DNA of 64,000 nucleotides from assembly GCA_027972325.1 (NCBI GenBank), contig JAPMOS010000113.1, forward strand, positions 62,001-126,000, written 5' to 3'. The position numbers were made by a program, and so were the translations under genes. Under the pieces are notes generated by a model. The model was not told the DNA's origin. It searched no databases and saw nothing but the letters and a program-made list of their open reading frames with translations. Numbering within the stretch: the first letter of the stretch is position 1; the number at the start of each line of letters is the position of its first letter. Below are positions 28,875-39,541 of the stretch, one piece after another. The DNA comes from Paratrimastix pyriformis. Its lineage: Eukaryota; Preaxostyla; Paratrimastigidae.

Positions 28875-31800
28875 ATGTCAATTTCATATTTTGGAACTTC
28901 ACAATCTGCACAATCATTAAGAGGCCCAAGAGGGTTACCTGGGGTGATGAATGTTGGGAATGGATTGAGTCTTGATACAGCCACATCAACGTTAACACTC
29001 ACATTCGATCCCAGTACAATTACAAGATACGTTTCAATGACACGTAACCCTGGTGCGCCTGATATAAATTATCCATTATGCACGTTATGGACCAATACTG
29101 TGTCGAATACATGTTTCGTTCTCGTTAATATCACATATAATAGTGAGACACAGCAAACTCTTGCCGAGTGGAAACGTGTTTCTTCGAGTTCATATGCCGA
29201 ATCAGTAGAACCAACTGAAAAATCGGTAGTTGTCCGTGATGATAGTTGTTCTGTGCACTCAAACGAGTTATTCCTGACTGGATATGTCGATAGAGTGAGT
29301 GGTAAAACTCTTCCTCTAAAAGTAACCCCTCAGATGTATGGTCAAGAATATACTGGAAAAGTAGAAGCCTCATTAATTACTGGGGATGATATCTCCACAA
29401 ATTCGGCTATCAATGTTGCAACATTCAAATTAAATAGCTTCGGGACCACAACTGGGTATTTGTATCGTTCGACAGATGGGACTGTCGGTTTGACAGATGC
29501 CCCTTCAGGAGGTGGCGATACAACTCATATTTATTTAGTAGATGTCTCAGAATCAACTGTCCCAGTTCGAGATGGATCTGGGTCGTTACATGCAAATACT
29601 GTATGGCTTCCAGGTATCGCCGACCCAACAATATCCAAATTGGTCAAAATCAATCCTGTCACGGGTGAAATGAAAACTGCATTAATTAATTATAATGACA
29701 TCGATTCAACTGTTGACTTTTCATTTCACAATGTCCGCATCCATTCTATCTCTGAAACTGGTATGCTCGGTTGCGATGCAAATGGCAACATCCAACGAGT
29801 GACTGATGGCAAATTCGCTAATATTTATTCGACCACTGGACCCCTTAAATTCCCAAATGCCATAGCAACTGATGGTATCTCCCAATATGGTTCATCCGGT
29901 ATCATTACATGTTATAATACAATGAAATTCCTAAATGGTGTCAGAACTCCAGTGATTAATTCAGCTTATCTCGCAACAGACTCAAATGGTGATATCATAG
30001 CAGGGACTACTCCCACAACATATACGCCACCGCTAACGCTTGCTGCCGGGAGTATAACATTTGCCAATGCTGATAACACCACATCATCGATTAATTCTTC
30101 TGGTGAGATCAAATATGTCTCTGATATGGATACTGATGACACGACTCCTGTCCACACTTTTACGATTGGTTCAACTGATAAATTCTCAATCTACACTACG
30201 AAGTCAATCTCATAAACACCATTATGTGCAACGATATTTCGCTCTTCAAACGATGGTATTGGCACAAAAATTGGAATGAATGGATGGAATAATTCCACTT
30301 GGGCAATCTATCGTGCGGTAAGTGGTGCGGGAAGTTCATATAGTGGTGCGTCTGCATGTGCCGGTTTTGATATGAATAATGGGATTCGTTTTCGAGCATA
30401 TGATGCATTATCGACTGGTTTCATATTTGAGAATAGCAATGAAAAGTGTTTGATGTCGATGAATGCTAATACGGCATCCACATGGATCAATGGTCCTCTG
30501 ACAACAGTTGGGTTATCAACATTCAATGGCGGGATTGTGACTCCGAGTTTAACATTTAATAACGCCGATAATACAACCGCCATCATAAAATCAAATGGTG
30601 AATTAAACTACATCTCAGATGTGGATAATGATGATACGACTCCTGTTCATACTTTTATCAATGGTGCAACCACTCTGATGTCCATCTATACATCTCGCAC
30701 AGAGTTCAAACATCCAGTGATATCAACAATATTTAGCTCTACAAATGATGGCATCGGCACAAAAATAGGAATGAATGGATGGAATAACAACACATGGGCA
30801 ATCTATCGTGCCAACTCAGGAGCTGGAAACTCTTATAGTGCCGCATCTGCTTGTGCTGGTTATGGAACAATTACAAATGCTATACGTTTCAGGGCATATG
30901 ATGCTACATCAACTGGGTTTCTTTTTGAGAATAGCAATGAAAAGTGTTTGATGTCAGTGAATGCAAATACGGCTGAAACATGGATAAATGGTTCATTGAC
31001 AACTGTTGGATCGACCACTCTTAACGCAGGGTTAAAACTGCCATCCATAACATCAGGTTATCTTTACAGTGATTCTAATGGGAATATCAGCGCGACAACC
31101 AACGTGACCAGTTCAACACAAACCTGTGTCGCTCCGTCAGGAACCGCAACAACTATAAAAAGTATAAACAATTCCGTTATAATTGATGGCGATGCTGGAC
31201 AGTCATATTACAACTCAAATAATAATAATAACGCAGTGATTATAAAAGCGTCAGATTCACAATCAATGGTCTTCAATAAAGATGGAATTTCATCTACTGG
31301 TATATTATATTCATGGATGACAACAACTGACTCCCTTTCAGGCAAATTACACATTCCAGTAAGTAGCAGAAGATATAAAGAAAATATTGTGGCGATGGAA
31401 GACACGAGCTACATCTTCAACTTGGAGCCTGTTAACTTTTCTTATATATCAGATGCAAATCACAAGAAATGCTATGGACTTATTGCCGAAGACTGTGCAG
31501 CAGTATGTCCTGATTTGGTGTTTTATCGTGATGGTAAAATTGAAGGTATTATCGAACATAAACTCCCATTTATGATGCTGAATAAAATGAAGAAAATGAA
31601 ACAACAAATTACTGATCTTAGCACTGAAAATATTTCTTTGAAAGAACAACTAGCCAATGTTACAGCAGATATCGCTACTATCAAGTCACAAATTGCTTCA
31701 CTTGTTCAACCATCAGTAAAATTCTCAGCATCAGTGCCTACATCAACACAAAATAATACAATGACATTTTATGAAGGAGTTGTAGGTGATAAGACACATC

Positions 31801-31883
31801 TCATGGCCAGATGGAAGGCTGATAATATGCTCAAGGAAGTCGATTTAATTGCAGACACACAGGCGGAAGTTCCTGATAATTAA
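28875..31883 (+). CDS. Fibre-like protein with S74 intramolecular chaperone
   Basis: It begins MSISYFGTSQSAQSLRGPRG with a single collagen-like GPRGLPG. A long beta-rich shaft follows, including two copies of a roughly 150-residue module (30.06-30.52 and 30.56-31.02 kb) sharing GIGTKIGMNGWNN, WAIYRA, IRFRAYDA and FENSNEKCLMS. The C-terminal region has SSRRYKENI, CYGLIAEDCAAVCPDLV and a coiled coil (KKMKQQITDLSTENISLKEQ). Those are the peptidase S74/ICA motifs in which a Ser-Lys pair cleaves the chaperone off trimeric phage tail fibres and endosialidases. A further 55 residues follow the chaperone. Likely role: receptor-binding spike or fibre. The gene looks broken, about once. Confidence 0.75.
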
Positions 31884-31929
31884 TAATTACACTAAATAAT
31901 TTATTTTCTTATCCTGATATATAGAAACA

Positions 31930-32798
31930 ATGTCTAGAATCGTCAAAATACTTAATGAAGATCCGATTAATGTGCCTGATCCTCCGAAAATGCTTCAGGA
32001 AATTCCGCTTTCACCACCACTTGATGCACCATCTCCTACATTAAATTCAAAAATAATTAAGTTCTCTGATTTTTATGAGGAATATATACCTTATGACGTT
32101 GCAGAGCGCTACCCGATCTTTAAGAATGACATCATTTACCGATCGTCAAAAAAATATATCAAATATATAGCACCAATATTGCGTGAAGAAAAATTGAAAT
32201 TCTCCGAAAATTGTGATACAATGCAAGAAATGGGAGAATTATTGAATGAAATCAAATATTATGGCATTGAGTTAACGTCATACCAAATACAAGAATTAGC
32301 GGATACATCTGGCTTATCCAAACTGATTAATCAGGTGAAGATATACATCGGTTCACATGACTCAAAATGTTTTAATTTTGGATATTGTGCCAGATTGAAA
32401 GGTTTCCAGGTTATATGGGATACCTATATCGGTGTGATTGCTGATAAATATCATGATGAACAATATAATAAGATCACTTTCTTAGTCATTCTGGACACCA
32501 TACGGAATCAAAACTATTTAAGTCTTATTAATTTGAATGCCATCTATAACAACGTCATCTTTGAATTCTTGACCCATTTAAAAGAAATGGTGATGGATAA
32601 GAAAGAAAGCAGATTAAAGATATCACAGCCAAACTGTCGCAGGAACTTCTTGATAATAATTTATTATCCACCACTTCTGGTGTCGCAAGCGCTTTCACAA
32701 GTCTGATCCAAAATGCGGCGAAATATGACAAATCGGCATTATTACAACAACTGAGCTCAATCACACAGGTGTCACAATTATTAAAGAAAACACAGTAA
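31930..32798 (+). CDS. Unknown protein after the fibre gene
   Basis: The ATG at 31930 follows ATATATAGAAACA. N-terminus is Pro-rich (VPDPPKMLQEIPLSPPLDAP), then a helical body (FSDFYEEYIPYDVAERYPIF, ELTSYQIQELADTSGLSKLI). Helical coding potential continues to about 32.8 kb (ALLQQLSSITQVSQLLKKTQ). Looks broken once. No family recognised. Confidence 0.5.
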
Positions 32799-32819
32799 AG
32801 AACATTATATAATAATTAT

Positions 32820-33298
32820 TTTGTATTATTATTATATATGACCGTTGATATACTTTCAAAGATACATCCATTATATTTAGATGAAATAGATGATGTTCTC
32901 TATCGGGCATCACCAGATTACCGTGGTCTTTGAGAATTTTGTCAATAATTTTGATAAAAGCTTTGTCATCTTCTTCACAAGCGTCAAAAATGGCCATGTC
33001 TTGAATCAGATATTCTTTATGAGATTGTAGGTATTCCGTCGATTTCTTATACATTGAAATAAATGCGTTTTGTAATTCATTGTTTTCGTATATCGGGTCA
33101 ATTTGTTCATGATTTATACCTTAATTCATATAGCTTTTTCTGATTGAGATCGGATAACATCAGGTAATCATCACATATCTTTTCAAACAACTCTTGTAAC
33201 TGGACAGGTTTTATGTAACAAATTACGTATTCAATAAACTTAATCACGTTATCAAAATGATTCAGAACATCAATATATTCGGAAGACTCGGAAGACAT
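32820..33298 (-). CDS. HFD-family small helical protein (fossil copy)
   Basis: Starts MSSESSEYIDVLNHFDNVIK at 33298, with TATATAG six bases upstream. The 'HFDxxIxF' core near residue 14 is shared with the proteins at 36.6-38.3 kb. A later part reads YLQSHKEYLIQDMAIFDACE. Looks broken once. Function unknown. Confidence 0.5.
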
Positions 33299-33565
33299 TT
33301 GCTATATATAATAGAATTAGAGAATAAATTTTTATATTATAATTATTTTTATTTAATGAACTTTTTTAATAGTCGGATGCAGCGGGTATCATTTGCTTTG
33401 GCACTATTATTTTTGAATGAGTATATGATATCATATGGTGCGTAATCTTGTGATCTCATCACAATAAACAGAATGCAGTAGTATCCACACATATTGGAGT
33501 TGATATTTTGAATTTCATTAGTGGAATATATACAGGTTTTCCTCGAACGATATAAAAAGTCTCTG
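33299..33565. other. AT-rich stretch without a supported gene
   Basis: Only a short open frame (MNFFNSRMQRVSFALALLFL) of doubtful value is present. I see no other structure. Confidence 0.4.
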
Positions 33566-33667
33566 ATGGCTAAAGGTATGAAAAAATTTGTGCATGATCA
33601 CATTCTCGTTGATCCAGAAGATGAAGAAAATCATTTTAAATTTGTTAAATTTGATGATAATAAATAA
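33566..33667 (+). CDS. Possible 33-residue gene end
   Basis: Encodes MAKGMKKFVHDHILVDPEDE and ends KFVKFDDNK. The open frame runs upstream without an ATG (VFLERYKKSL), so it may be the tail of a decayed gene. No promoter box is visible close by. Confidence 0.25.
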   Translation: MAKGMKKFVHDHILVDPEDEENHFKFVKFDDNK

Positions 33668-33760
33668 AAACAAAAATTAATTTATTAAAATATATAGAAT
33701 TTAATTTCAAAATATTTTAATTTAAAAATAAATTATCTAATTCTATTATATATAAGAAAA

Positions 33761-34581
33761 ATGCAAAAAATTGAATCACCATATATTACTGAGTTCTACA
33801 TGGGATTACGCGATGTTTACTGTAAACGAATTGATAATCTCATTGCATATTTTGATTCACAAATTAATTCTGATCTTCCAGAGATCCGAAAAATATTGAA
33901 TGTTATTGGAGGTGGACCATGCAGTCGGATTTTATGGGATCTGGAACAACAAAATGATACCGAAAAAATAAAGCAATTCCAAGAAAGATCTGAGTATCAC
34001 TTGTTTACAACCTTTAGGAGTGATCCTATTGACCTATTTGTCAAAGATGTGAGAAACTACCTAATTCGCCAACGAGGCAATTTGAGGTCCATACAATGCA
34101 AGAGTCAACAAATCTTCTTCGCTGTTTTTGAGCCAAATATGGGTCAAATGTTATATCAAATTGTAATGATGACATCATTAATCAAACGTTTGATGAAGCC
34201 CTCAATTATATCCAGATCGTGAAGAAAAATCGTATGTATCAAACAACTCGTTGTGCTACACTTATTAAATATCAAGGGGAAAACAAATATGAAATCACTT
34301 GTAAACAATCTTATTCTAAGAACACGATTAAGATCGAAGACATAGAGACAGGAATCGTAGATATTCGTTATTTGTTTCATATCGCAGAGGAATATACTGA
34401 CTATTTCAAGTTCGGAGAAGATATTGAGAACGGAAACATAATGCCATTAAAAGTTGACGATCTTGATGAATGGTTTGATCTAATTAATGAGATGCCTAAT
34501 ATACATAGAATGAATGAAGTAGAAATAATTCGAACATTTTGGACACTATCATCATTCTGGGTTTATTCACTCAAAAACTGA
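33761..34581 (+). CDS. Unknown Polinton-like element gene, fossil
   Basis: The ATG at 33761 is preceded by TTATATATAAGAAAA. Begins MQKIESPYITEFYMGLRDVY and has ILNVIGGGPCSRILWDLEQQ. A later part reads YRYLFHIAEEYTDYFKFGED-like sequence and ends TFWTLSSFWVYSLKN. Looks broken once. No family recognised. The Tc1 element is inserted 30 bp downstream. Confidence 0.5.
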
Positions 34582-34610
34582 GGTTATTTTTTAATTCTCT
34601 ATTTTTCTTA

Positions 34611-35861
34611 CAGTACCTCTCATAAATAGCGGCGGAAAACAAAGTTCCCCCCTCCCCGATCCCAGTGCGCGCCCGGGCTGGGGCTGACTGCAGGGTGCAG
34701 AGAAGTGACCAACATTTTGAGATCCCATAATTTTGTTGCTGGCCTGTGGCTTCAAGGGGCGGCTCGGTGGGGGGGAAGAATGACCAAGAAAATGGACGAG
34801 CAAACCCGCCTCCTCAGACGCCAAGGCAAGACCACCAGCCGGATTGCCCGGCTGCAGCACCGCAGTGAGACATCTGTTCGTCGGGCACTGAGCCGCTCCC
34901 CATCCGCCAAACCGGGAGCCCGGGGGAGACCACGAAAGCATTCTCGCCCGGACGACCAGGCCATCATCCGACGTGCAAAGCGCCACAGAACGGAGAGTCT
35001 GCCCAAATTGGCCCGCTGGGCACGCAAGAAGAGGACCATCCGCATCAGCCCACAGACAGTCTCGCGCATCCTCCTGCGGGCTGGCCTGCAATCGAAGTGG
35101 CAAACCAAAAAACCCCTCCTCACCGAGGCCCACCGACAAAAACGTCTCGCGTTTGCCCGAACCGAGAAGGATCGCGACTGGTCCAAGGTGGTCTTCCTGG
35201 ACGAGACAACCTTCACCACAGGCCCCCGCAAGCACCGTGTCCGTGCGGGCCGGAACGAGTTCGTGCCACTGCCCACCATCAAGCATCCCCCCAAAGTCCA
35301 TGTCTGGGGCGGGGTCAGTGCCAAGGGGAAAACGAAGGTGTTCATCTTCACCGAAAACCTGGACGCCGCCCTCTACACGCGCATCCTGAACGAGGCTTTG
35401 CTCCCCTCTCTTCGCGCCCTGGGTCGGGGTGCCGGGCCCATCCAGCAGGACAACGATCCGAAGCACAATGCAAAAGTGTGTCTGAAAGTGCTGACCGACC
35501 ATCACATCAGCCGTGTGCTTCAGCCACCCCAGAGCCCCGACCTCAACCCACTGGAGAACGTCTGGAACACCCTCAAGGACCGTGTGGCAGAGCACAACCC
35601 CGGATCTGCCCAGCAGCTGCGGAGGTGGATCCAATTTGAGTGGGACAAAATGCGAAATGCCGATTTTCTGTCATCGGTTTTGAGTATGCCCCAAAGATGC
35701 CAAGCCGTCATCGACGCCCAGGGCGGCCCCACCCGATATTAATCCATATGAGTAAATGTCAGTGAATTCTCCGAACACGGTGCCATGGGGCTTCCCCCCC
35801 CGACGGTTCCTTGGGGGTCAAACGGGACTGGGTTTTCCGCCGCTATTTATGAGAGGTACTG
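34611..35861 (+). mobile_element. Tc1-family DNA transposon, looks complete
   Basis: 30-bp perfect terminal inverted repeats (34611-34640 and 35832-35861, starting CAGTACCTCTCATAAATAGC), flanked by TA on both sides (34609-34610, 35862-35863), the standard Tc1/mariner target duplication. GC-rich inside AT-rich viral DNA. Contains one intact transposase gene. Confidence 0.97.
34780..35742 (+). CDS. Tc1-type DD34E transposase
   Basis: 320 residues from ATG 34780, chosen over upstream GTG starts because MTKKMDEQTRLLRRQGKTTS begins the first helix-turn-helix. A second DNA-binding part has GRPRKHSRPDDQAI. Catalytic residues: D in VVFLDETTF, D in QQDNDPKHNA and E in SPDLNPLENVW, with 34 residues between the second D and the E. 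No stop or frame change, so the enzyme could be active. It cuts at the inverted repeats and inserts at TA. Confidence 0.95.
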   Translation: MTKKMDEQTRLLRRQGKTTSRIARLQHRSETSVRRALSRSPSAKPGARGRPRKHSRPDDQAIIRRAKRHRTESLPKLARWARKKRTIRISPQTVSRILLRAGLQSKWQTKKPLLTEAHRQKRLAFARTEKDRDWSKVVFLDETTFTTGPRKHRVRAGRNEFVPLPTIKHPPKVHVWGGVSAKGKTKVFIFTENLDAALYTRILNEALLPSLRALGRGAGPIQQDNDPKHNAKVCLKVLTDHHISRVLQPPQSPDLNPLENVWNTLKDRVAEHNPGSAQQLRRWIQFEWDKMRNADFLSSVLSMPQRCQAVIDAQGGPTRY

Positions 35862-35904
35862 TAATTTAAAAAAAAGAAATATATAGAATAATAATATAGC
35901 AAAT

Positions 35905-36297
35905 ATGACTCGACAAACGAAACAATATGGTTGGAGAGTAACAAACCATCAGACGGGAATCTGTCAGGATTTTCATAATGTGCATGACGTTGCACAACAT
36001 CTAAATTGTTGTTTGGCTTCTGTCTATAAAAAAATGAATGGTGGTGATGGGGTGATCGAAGTAACAAAACTCATTCAAAATAATCGTGGAAAACATCTTC
36101 AAGGTGGTCGCATCGTCAATACCTCACCTCAATGGCTTCTCGTCGATAAAATCCACAATATGAGGCGTGAATACAATCGGCTTTCTGATATCGCTAGTGA
36201 CCTTCATCTTACAATGCAAACTATTGAAAATATTAAAAACAAATCCTGTGCCAAATATCAGTCTGATGATATTACTATCACTAAAATCAATGAATAA
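35905..36297 (+). CDS. Small protein with two helix-turn-helix-like motifs
   Basis: 130 residues, open throughout. After MTRQTKQYGWRVTNHQTGIC comes FHNVHDVAQHLNCCLASVYK, and later YNRLSDIASDLHLTMQTIEN; each has the helix-turn-helix pattern of NUMOD-type DNA-binding modules. Two TATATAG/ATATAG boxes lie within 30 bp upstream. Probably a transcription regulator of the element, or the DNA-binding remnant of a homing-type nuclease. Function inferred. Confidence 0.5.
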   Translation: MTRQTKQYGWRVTNHQTGICQDFHNVHDVAQHLNCCLASVYKKMNGGDGVIEVTKLIQNNRGKHLQGGRIVNTSPQWLLVDKIHNMRREYNRLSDIASDLHLTMQTIENIKNKSCAKYQSDDITITKINE

Positions 36298-36340
36298 ATT
36301 TAATATATAATATTTCCTTATATATTAAATTCATTAAACG

Positions 36341-36556
36341 AGCACTTGTATGATCTCATCTGTCTCAAATTTAACCTTCTTCCCAATCTTGTATTTCTTG
36401 TTCTCTGGTATCACATCATTCTCCAAAACACCTGTCATTGATTTTCCATCTTTGGCGATTGTCTTGATTTTTACCCATACTCTCTCTCGTAATTTTCACA
36501 TGATCACCCTCTGTAACAATCACACTCACTGCTCTTAATAATACTTCACGTGCCAT
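36341..36556 (-). CDS. Small DUF2314-like protein, fossil
   Basis: Starts MAREVLLRAVSVIVTEGDHV, and the downstream part reads VWVKIKTIAKDGKSMTGVLE and KIGKKVKFETDEIIQ. The 'VWVKI...G.LEND...GKKVKFETDEI' pattern resembles DUF2314, a small domain of unknown function. A TATATT box lies upstream. Looks broken once. Confidence 0.35.
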
Positions 36557-36616
36557 TATCCTATTCTTTATAATATAGAAAGAGATAGTTATTTCTATAT
36601 TATTAAATTTAATTCG

Positions 36617-37090
36617 TTACAGTTCTCTCCAATTATCCACAGTGTGTCCCGTTTTTGCAAATTCATAGAATTCGTCAAGACGTTTGAGTTCTTTTTGACA
36701 TTTACTGTTGTATTTTTCCTGATATGTCTGGTCATAGAAGTTATTATAATTAGACCCATAGTCCTTCAATTCATTATAAAAAACATGAATATGCTCATGC
36801 ATACGATCAATTGCGTCAGTGACTCTGTGAAGTAATGTGATATAATGAAATAATTTGCTTCCTTCTTTGATATCTGATATATGCTGAGCATTCTCCTGGA
36901 TTTGTGTTTTCAGAAATTCGATCTTATAAGCAAGTATATTAAATGCATCACCACATTGTCTGATAAATCTATCATCACAATCAACGGGTTGTCTTTGATA
37001 TAAGAATCTGATGGCGCCATCAAAGTGTTCTGCCATTTCGATTGGAAAAATATAATTGATTAAATCATGATCTCCATTTTTTGATTCCAT
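36617..37090 (-). CDS. HFD-family small helical protein
   Basis: 157 residues, open throughout, ATG 37090 with TATATATATAC upstream. Core MAEHFDGAIRFLYQRQPVDC near residue 18. The C-terminal half has VTDAIDRMHEHIHVFYNELK and LKRLDEFYEFAKTGHTVDN, matched by the gene at 37.66-38.34 kb (EAIERIHMQIQNFYTLLIEH, LRIVEKFYEQAKTGLNIN). This is the best complete member of the family. Function unknown. Confidence 0.65.
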   Translation of the reverse strand: MESKNGDHDLINYIFPIEMAEHFDGAIRFLYQRQPVDCDDRFIRQCGDAFNILAYKIEFLKTQIQENAQHISDIKEGSKLFHYITLLHRVTDAIDRMHEHIHVFYNELKDYGSNYNNFYDQTYQEKYNSKCQKELKRLDEFYEFAKTGHTVDNWREL

Positions 37091-37177
37091 TCTTGTATAT
37101 ATATACTATACATTTTAATTTCTATATTATTATTTATTATTTAAAGAAAAAATTATCTAAATATAAAATATAGATCC

Positions 37178-37585
37178 ATGCATCCTTGCGATTTAAACAA
37201 GTGTTCATTTACTATTGATATTGCATTACATTTCGATGCAATCCTCAAACAAAAATATCTAGATGGTTTATCACCTGAAGCACTTTCCAATATATGCAAA
37301 GAACAATTTGTAAACCTTATTGATGCTTATTCCGACTTAGTTCATTATATGTCAGATGTCAGAACAGTTCCAAACATTTGGACAAATGAATGTTTCCGTC
37401 TTGGACATTCAGTGAATGTTGCTGCTGATACAATGATTGATCACATCATTAATTTCGAAAAAGAAATGTGTCAGCGTAACTTCGAATATTTCAAGAATTA
37501 TAATAGCACTCTGAAAAATGATTGTTTGGAACTTTATAAGAAAACAAAAGGAGAAGAACCCTTTCCAAACTTTTTTAAATTTTAA
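37178..37585 (+). CDS. HFD-family small helical protein
   Basis: 135 residues, open throughout. ATG 37178 follows AAATATAGATCC. Core TIDIALHFDAILKQKYLDGL, then LSNICKEQFVNLIDAYSDLV, ending ELYKKTKGEEPFPNFFKF. Divergent from the previous family member, with both starts within 90 bp. Confidence 0.6.
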   Translation: MHPCDLNKCSFTIDIALHFDAILKQKYLDGLSPEALSNICKEQFVNLIDAYSDLVHYMSDVRTVPNIWTNECFRLGHSVNVAADTMIDHIINFEKEMCQRNFEYFKNYNSTLKNDCLELYKKTKGEEPFPNFFKF

Positions 37586-37655
37586 TTAGATTTTCTTTAA
37601 TTAATTTCATTTAAAGAAAATATTATCTAAATATAATATACTAATAGAATAAATA

Positions 37656-38335
37656 ATGGACGAATTCAACTTACAAGAAAAAGCAGACTTTTTTTTCAGA
37701 TTTGATCTTCCCATCCAATCATTACAACATTTTGATAACACCCTCGCATATTTAAAGAACGATTCATACTGGAATCTCCCAGAGCATTGTGGAAAGATCT
37801 ATAACAGAATCAATTATGTGAAACAGTCACGGCAAAGTCGCGCGGAGACGCTGAGACAACGTTCCTCCGTGCAGCGCGACTCTACATCGACGCGAAAAAG
37901 AGCGCGGAACGTCAGCCGGCTCGCGCCCACGATATGACCGATATTGTCATCCGTCACGTGAAATCAAATTGTTTTAATACTATCGAAATGGCGAAGAAGA
38001 TAGCCTACTTGATAGAGAAGTATACGGCTTGCGATGAGGCGATTGAAAGGATCCATATGCAAATACAAAATTTCTATACCCTATTAATCGAACATACTTC
38101 AAATGAGGCGCTATATAATAATGATCATGATTTGACTGACAAATTCATAACCCAATACAAGAACGAACTCCGCATCGTAGAAAAATTTTATGAACAGGCA
38201 AAAACTGGACTAAATATCAATTGCTACACTAAAGTTGAAGATTTGGACAAGGTTGAAAACAATCATATCAAAGACAATCATATGAAAGACGTTCCTAAAG
38301 ACGTAAAATATGCTCATGATGAATATGACGACTAA
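37656..38335 (+). CDS. HFD-family protein disrupted by a GC-rich island (fossil)
   Basis: The first part (MDEFNLQEKADFFFRFDLPI, LQHFDNTLAYLKND) matches the N-terminal half of the 36.6-37.1 kb protein, and the later part (ACDEAIERIHMQIQNFYTLL, VEKFYEQAKTGLNIN) matches its C-terminal half. Between them is a short stretch of foreign, GC-rich, Arg/Ser-coding composition. A TATACTAATAG box precedes the ATG. Confidence 0.55.
37829..37940. other. GC-rich island within an HFD gene
   Basis: About 110 bp from CACGGCAAAGTCGCGCGG to GGCTCGCGCCCACG, surrounded by AT-rich viral coding sequence. It encodes Arg/Ser-rich residues in the local frame. It looks like inserted foreign DNA. No terminal repeats are evident. 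Confidence 0.5.
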
Positions 38336-38401
38336 GTTTTATCATAAAAAAATAAATAATTTCTAATAATTAATTATTTTTTAATTGAAATTCAGATTAT
38401 T

Positions 38402-38953
38402 TTAGTCGGTTTCATTTTCTGATTCTTCTTCATCATTATTTTCAGCATCTTTCTCATTCTTATGATTTACATCGTCAATTATTTTCTTAATACGCATCGG
38501 GAGCATATAACGACCGTTTTTCTTATTCGTTTTATAGTTTAAGGATTTCTTATATAGTCTCCCGCAATATTCCAACGATTTAAACAAGGCATCCAATATC
38601 TCGCCATAGTCCGAAGAGTCGAAAAGTTGCGCCTTATCAAAACATTCAACTTGCTCTTTCATCTCATTATATATAAACTTCCGAATATCTCTCATTAGTT
38701 TTTCAATCGCTTCCATTCTCAGTTTCGTATATTTTTCGATCAGCTCTTCATTTCCTTTCTTTTTCATCTGTTGAAGTTGGTCAGCTATCTCATTCAGCTT
38801 GGTGAATTGGGTTTCACATTCATTCTCAAGTCTTCTATTATCACATTGGATCTCACATGTTAAATCCTCATCATTGAGAATAATATCAAAACGAGTCGCT
38901 ATTGCAAGGATGTCGTCAAAATATTTGCATTTCTTTTCTAAATCTTTATTCAT
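38402..38953 (-). CDS. HFD-like helical protein with acidic tail
   Basis: 183 residues, open throughout; ATG 38953 follows AATATATAGAC. Begins MNKDLEKKCKYFDDILAIAT and continues RFDIILNDEDLTCEIQCDNR, resembling the HFD core with Tyr or Arg in place of His. Ends in an acidic tail (ENNDEEESENETD). Possibly a diverged family member. Confidence 0.5.
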   Translation of the reverse strand: MNKDLEKKCKYFDDILAIATRFDIILNDEDLTCEIQCDNRRLENECETQFTKLNEIADQLQQMKKKGNEELIEKYTKLRMEAIEKLMRDIRKFIYNEMKEQVECFDKAQLFDSSDYGEILDALFKSLEYCGRLYKKSLNYKTNKKNGRYMLPMRIKKIIDDVNHKNEKDAENNDEEESENETD

Positions 38954-39076
38954 GTCTATATATTCTGATTAGATTTTTTATTTTTCCATCTTTTCTTTTT
39001 CGATTAAAAATAATTTAATTTAAAAAGAAAAAAAAATATATAACCATATATATGGGCCAGGCAACATTCCGTATAG

Positions 39077-39541
39077 ATAACCACAAGACTCTCGAAAAAT
39101 GCACACCCTTGTGCCGACGCACCACATTCACCAGACAAGCCCCCCATCCTCATCGCTCCTTCACCCAGGAGTCCTTCATGTATAATGCTGCAGAATGTGT
39201 ATCTATATGTATGTACAGGTATATGCATGTATATAATGTAGAAAACGGAATATATTTTTTCAACATCAAAAGGAGAACCAGGCACTTATTCCAGAAGGAC
39301 CCGCGCAGCTCCTTCTGCCGTGATCCGGGTGAAGTGGAGTACTTTGTAGCCGGGGTGGGGTGAACCCGGGGTTGCACTTGTCAGATCGACATCTGGAGGG
39401 ACGGCCAGATCACCCTGAATGGTGTCGACAACCCAGGGTGGGGGTGCGTTGGGACCCTCGATGGGAGGGGCATGTAGCACCCACTGCAGGCCATTATTGC
39501 CTCGGGTGATTGTGAGCGTAAGAAAAAAGAGATGAACCCCG
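39077..39541. other. Non-coding left part of the Harbinger-type element
   Basis: No supported gene. Contains a TATATGTATGTACAGGTATA-type AT stretch, also seen near 41.16 kb in the right subterminal region, so the subterminal ends share a theme. Confidence 0.4.
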
